64,000 bases of DNA from NCBI RefSeq assembly GCF_011745365.1, contig NW_024468910.1:4058068-4122067 (forward strand). The letters run 5' to 3'. The position numbers and the translations under genes are program-made. Each line of letters opens with the position of its first letter. Position 1 is the stretch's first letter. The notes under the pieces were generated by a model. The model saw only the letters and a program-made list of their open reading frames with translations, was not told where the DNA came from and searched no databases. This stretch comes from Cryphonectria parasitica EP155. Lineage: Eukaryota > Ascomycota > Sordariomycetes > Diaporthales > Cryphonectriaceae. Of this stretch, positions 60,406 to 64,000 are shown piece after piece.

Positions 60406-63400
60406 ATGGAACCAGGAGCCTCCGCTCTTTGGAGCGGCCAGGCGCCTTCGCCCGAGAAATCCTCCCAACTCTTGATCCGCGACTATCCTCACCGCGCCAT
60501 CGCCATCGTCTCCAACGACCACGCCCTCATCTTCCGCCATAGCCCTACCACCAGCGAGGCCATCGCCAATGGCTCCCTCACATCTGTCCCCTCTGCCCGA
60601 CCCCGAGCTGGCACCGGTGGCAGCCTATCCGACAGCCACGCGCCCAAGTGTATGGTGGAGTTCACAACGGTGACCAAGAAGACGCTCAGCGAGTACAGGC
60701 CTCTGACGTCACGGCCGATATACGGGACCTTGGGCCTGATCTCGGTTGGCCGCGATGTCTTCTTGAGTGTCATCACGCACGCCTCGAGGGTTTCTACCCT
60801 GCGGCCGGGCGAGACCATTGAAAGAATCCTGGCGGTCGAGTTTTACGGTCTCAACACCTCCGAGTACGACGACGTCTTCTCCTCCATCGATCCATACGAG
60901 CTTGAGATGTCGGACAATGCCTCGATCTATGGTCAGACCCTGAACAGGAGGGAAGGGGGCGTGGAGCACCCCTGCTCGGACGTGCAGAAGCTATTGAGCA
61001 ACGGGAGCTTCTACTACAGCACCGATTTCGACCTCACGAATCGGCTGCAGGACAGGCCGCCGGATGCGAATACCTTCGACATTGACAACTTCGACGAGGG
61101 CTTTCTGTGGAACTCGTACATGATCAACCCGCTGGTTCAGTTTCGGTCGCGGCTGATGCATCACGAGAGAGAAAGTCTTGACCAGTCGCGGATCCTGACC
61201 TCAGCCATACGAGGGTTCTGCCTGACCATGACGATTCCTCAGTCAGTTGCCCCTCTACGGCCGGCCAAGACAGGCATACCGTCCTACCTAACAATCATAT
61301 CTCGACTGTCCTGTCGGCGAGCCGGGACACGATTCAACTCGAGGGGCATCGACGACGACGGCAACGTGGCCAATTTTGTGGAGACAGAGACGATCTACTG
61401 GAGCCCATCAGGCATCTTGTTCTCCTATGCACAGGTTCGAGGCTCAGTGCCTGTGTTCTGGGAGCAGGCGGCAGGACTGCTCCCAGGCCAGCAAAAAATC
61501 AGCATCACGCGATCGCCCGACGGCACGCAGCCAGCCTTCAATAAACACTTCTCAGATCTGGAACATAACTACGGGGCAGTTCATGTGGTTAACCTGCTTA
61601 GCGAGTCGAAGCCCGGCGAGGTCGAGCTTAGCCAGCTGTACCGCTACGGGATTAAACACTGCCCACTGAGTCGACCGGGCGACAAACGGTCGGAGGAGCA
61701 TGCTTTGCTGAAAATAACAGAGTATGATTTCCATGCTGAAACAAAAGGACCTACCGGCTACGAGGCTGCCAAGGGGATCCGTCGCTATATTGAGAACTCA
61801 GCAGAGGGTTTTGCATATTATCTGGCGGTGGAAACAGACAGCCCTGGTGAACAAGCAAACGGCACACCTCACACCGACAGGCGTTACGTGGTTTTATTGC
61901 AACAAGAAGGTGTCTTCCGGACAAACTGTCTCGACTGCTTGGACCGCACGAACCTCATTCAGACCCTCGTGTCTCAACTGGCTGTCGAGGCATTCCTAGG
62001 CCATCGCGGAGAGTCTGCGCCGCCCGATTTCTGGATGAGACACTCAAGTCTATGGGCCGACAATGGAGACAACCTATCGCGAATCTACGCCGGCACCGGG
62101 GCCTTGAAGTCTTCCTTTACACGCCACGGAAAGATGTCTCTGGCCGGAGCCATCGCGGACGCCCGCAAATCTGCAACACGGCTGTACATCAACAACTTTA
62201 CGGACAAGCAGAGGCAAACTACCATTGATATGCTCTTGGGCCGGCTGGTAGGACAGTCGCCGGTATCTCTTTATGACCCTATCAACGACTATGTCAACGG
62301 GGAGCTGAACAGACGCGGTGCGGAGTTCTCGTCGACCGAGAACATCAGGATGTGGGTTGCCATTGCTATCCTCGCCCGTGTTCTTGCCACTGACTCATGA
62401 ACAGCTTGGTTGGGACTTTTAATCTGAACGGCCGGACCGATGGCATAGATGAAGATCTCTCTTCGTGGCTATGTCCCGAGGTGACCGGGACAAGCCAGCC
62501 CGAAATCGTTGTCGTTGGGTTCCAAGAGATTGTCGAGTTGAGTCCACAACAGATCATGAATAGCGATCCTACAAGGAAGCAGCTGTGGGAACATGCTGTG
62601 CGCAAATGTCTCAACACCCGAGCCCAACAGATCGGTGGCGAGAAGTATGTGCTGCTACGAAGTGGCCAGCTCGTTGGGGCGGCGCTTTGCATCTTTGTGC
62701 GGGCGTCAGTCCTGTCGAACATCAAGAACGTGGAGGGCTCGGTGAAGAAGACTGGTCTGTCTGGCATGGCTGGCAACAAGGGTGCAGTGGCGATCAGAAT
62801 GGATTTTGCAAACACTCACATCTGCTTCGTCACCGCACATCTGGCCGCCGGCTTTGCCAACTACGATGAAAGGAACAAGGACTATGCAACGATCAGTCAT
62901 GGACTGCGCTTCCAGAGAAACAGAGGCATTGATGATCACGGTAATAAGCCCTTGACTATAGGATGCGTACGTGGCGAGTGCTGACTGGGTCTCTAGATAC
63001 CGTTGTCTGGCTCGGCGATTTCAATTATCGCATCGGGCTGTCCTGGGAGCGAGCCACCGAGCTGGTCCAACAAAAGGATCTCGAGCGGCTGTATGAGAAT
63101 GACCAGCTGAACCTGCAGATGGTTGCTGGTCTATCCTTCCCATTCTACTCCGAGGCTCGCATCACTTTCATGCCGACATACAAGTTCGACATTGGTACCG
63201 ACAACTACGATTCATCAGAGAAGCAACGTATTCCAGCCTGGACCGACCGTATTCTGCGCAAAGGGCCCAATCTTCGTCAATTAGCGTACAACTGCGCACC
63301 ACTCAAGTTCTCGGATCATCGGCCCGTATATGCCCTCTTTGAGTGCCAAGTGAGCATCATCAACGAGGCGCAGAGGGACAAGATCAGCCGCGAGGTGTAC

Positions 63401-64000
63401 CTGAGGCGCAAGGCCGAGGTTGGACATGCCACAGCCAATGACAATACCGAGGATACTGAGGATGAAGACTTGATTGGCTACGATGCCATCGAGCCAGGCC
63501 TGCCTCCTGCCAGCTCTGATCGCCAGAAGTGGTGGCTGGACAATGGGAAACAAGCCCAATCCACCATCACGCCGCCGAAACCATTGGACAGTTCCACATC
63601 GACGATCCTCAACCCTCGTCGAACACCTAATCCTTTTGGTCCATCAGATGAGCCTGACTGGGTCACAGTGCCACGGGCAGACTCTCGATTGTCATCCTAC
63701 TCAAGCATGTCTACGTCGCCGTACGAACACATCAACCACTCTACCTTCCTACCATCCCTCTCCTCATCCGTTTCGAGCACACCTCCGCAGCGGAAGCTGC
63801 CTCCCCCTTACGACCCGTCAGCTCTCCCCTCCAAGGTGGGAAGAATGACGATGAATGACGAGCAACCTCAAGCTCTGCAGTTTAAGAAAGTAGACGCACC
63901 ACCAGCACCACCACCTAGGAGGGCGACCGGTCAAAATCTATATTTCCCGCCACCGCCAAACCAAACTCCTGTGCCTGCGGTCGGCAGCGTTATGAGAAAG
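60406..64000 (+). CDS. Synaptojanin-like polyphosphoinositide phosphatase (Sac1 + 5-phosphatase), 5' part
   Basis: Exons 60406-62351, 62405-62940 and 62997->64000 keep one frame, open at the window edge. The Sac1 domain (about residues 60-600) has the CX5R catalytic motif in FRTNCLDCLDRTNLIQ near residue 507. The inositol 5-phosphatase domain starts right after (VGTFNLNGRTDG). It contains GMAGNKGAVAIRM, TAHLAAG, WLGDFNYRIG, PAWTDRIL and FSDHRPV. The tail is Pro/Ser-rich with NPF (in PNPFGPSDEP, a possible EH-domain ligand) and PAPPPRR. It matches the yeast INP51/52/53 group, acting on plasma-membrane and endosomal PtdIns(4,5)P2 in endocytosis. The apparent stop at 62398 is removed by the first intron (GTGGGT..CAG, 53 nt, with a CTGAC branch site). 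Which INP paralogue is not clear. Confidence 0.92.
62352..62404 (+). other. 53-nt intron between the Sac1 and 5-phosphatase domains
   Basis: Donor GTGGGT, a branch-like CTGAC at about 62389-62394 and acceptor CAG. Removal gives ENIRILVGTFNLNGR and avoids an in-frame TGA. Confidence 0.75.
62941..62996 (+). other. 56-nt intron in the 5-phosphatase domain
   Basis: Donor GTAATA and acceptor TAG. Removal joins RGIDDH to DTVVWLGDFNYR, a conserved block. Confidence 0.85.

Noticed and set aside
60406..62400. Possible frameshifted or truncated Sac1 phosphatase ending at 62400
   Set aside because: A 53-nt intron with fitting phase and branch site restores one continuous Sac1/5-phosphatase protein.

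Overview
The window reads as nuclear DNA of a filamentous ascomycete (Pezizomycotina, probably Sordariomycetes). The evidence is GC-rich coding exons, many short GT-AG introns (about 53-125 nt in genes I could join end to end), large intergenic gaps full of simple repeats, and fungal families: a STAND/NACHT protein, a 2EXR protein, a siderophore MFS transporter, a GPI-anchored Ser/Thr-rich wall protein and a DUF4112 protein. Splice sites were assigned by reading GT/AG sites, phase and family continuity; no transcript data were used.

Layout. 1-3.7 kb: the 3' part of the PEX6 peroxin gene (+) and an SH3BGR/thioredoxin-like gene (-). 3.7-8.4 kb: no clear gene, but possible decayed coding sequence at about 5.0-6.1 kb. 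8.4 kb: a GPI-type wall protein (+). 8.9-14.9 kb: a 6 kb repeat-rich gap. 14.9-15.9 kb: a Pro/Gln/Gly-rich glycine-zipper protein (+). 17.0-25.2 kb: two tandem transporters on the minus strand, a 15-exon ABCC full transporter and a siderophore-type MFS permease. Upstream of the permease is an inverted pair of exact ATCTGATAA iron-GATA-factor motifs. 28.7-30.2 kb: glutathione-dependent formaldehyde dehydrogenase (-) with a 15-nt microexon. 32.2-33.6 kb: a Ras-like protein with degraded nucleotide-binding motifs (+). 34.3-38.8 kb: DUF4112 (-), vWA (+), a small membrane protein (+) and a small secreted protein (-). 41.0-44.0 kb: a 4-coumarate-CoA-ligase-like enzyme (+) and the mitochondrial F1 assembly factor ATP11 (-). 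44.7-51.2 kb: an island with a 1087-aa STAND NTPase and a 2EXR protein, separated by AT-rich DNA. 52.9-54.1 kb: mitochondrial cytochrome c peroxidase (-). 56.2-58.5 kb: the splicing factor PRP39 (-). 60.4-64 kb: the 5' part of a synaptojanin-like Sac1/inositol 5-phosphatase gene (+) that runs off the window.

Functional links are loose, as is normal for a fungal chromosome arm. Three themes recur. The first is peroxisome biology: PEX6, and a CoA ligase ending in a PTS1-like tripeptide. The second is mitochondrial function: ATP11 and CCP1. The third is iron: the siderophore permease with iron-GATA motifs, and the heme peroxidase with a palindromic CCAAT element upstream. I found no definite mobile element, rRNA, tRNA or viral sequence. 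The items most worth following up are the Ras-like pseudo-GTPase, the iron-regulatory motif pair, the STAND/2EXR island and the possible decayed gene near 5 kb.
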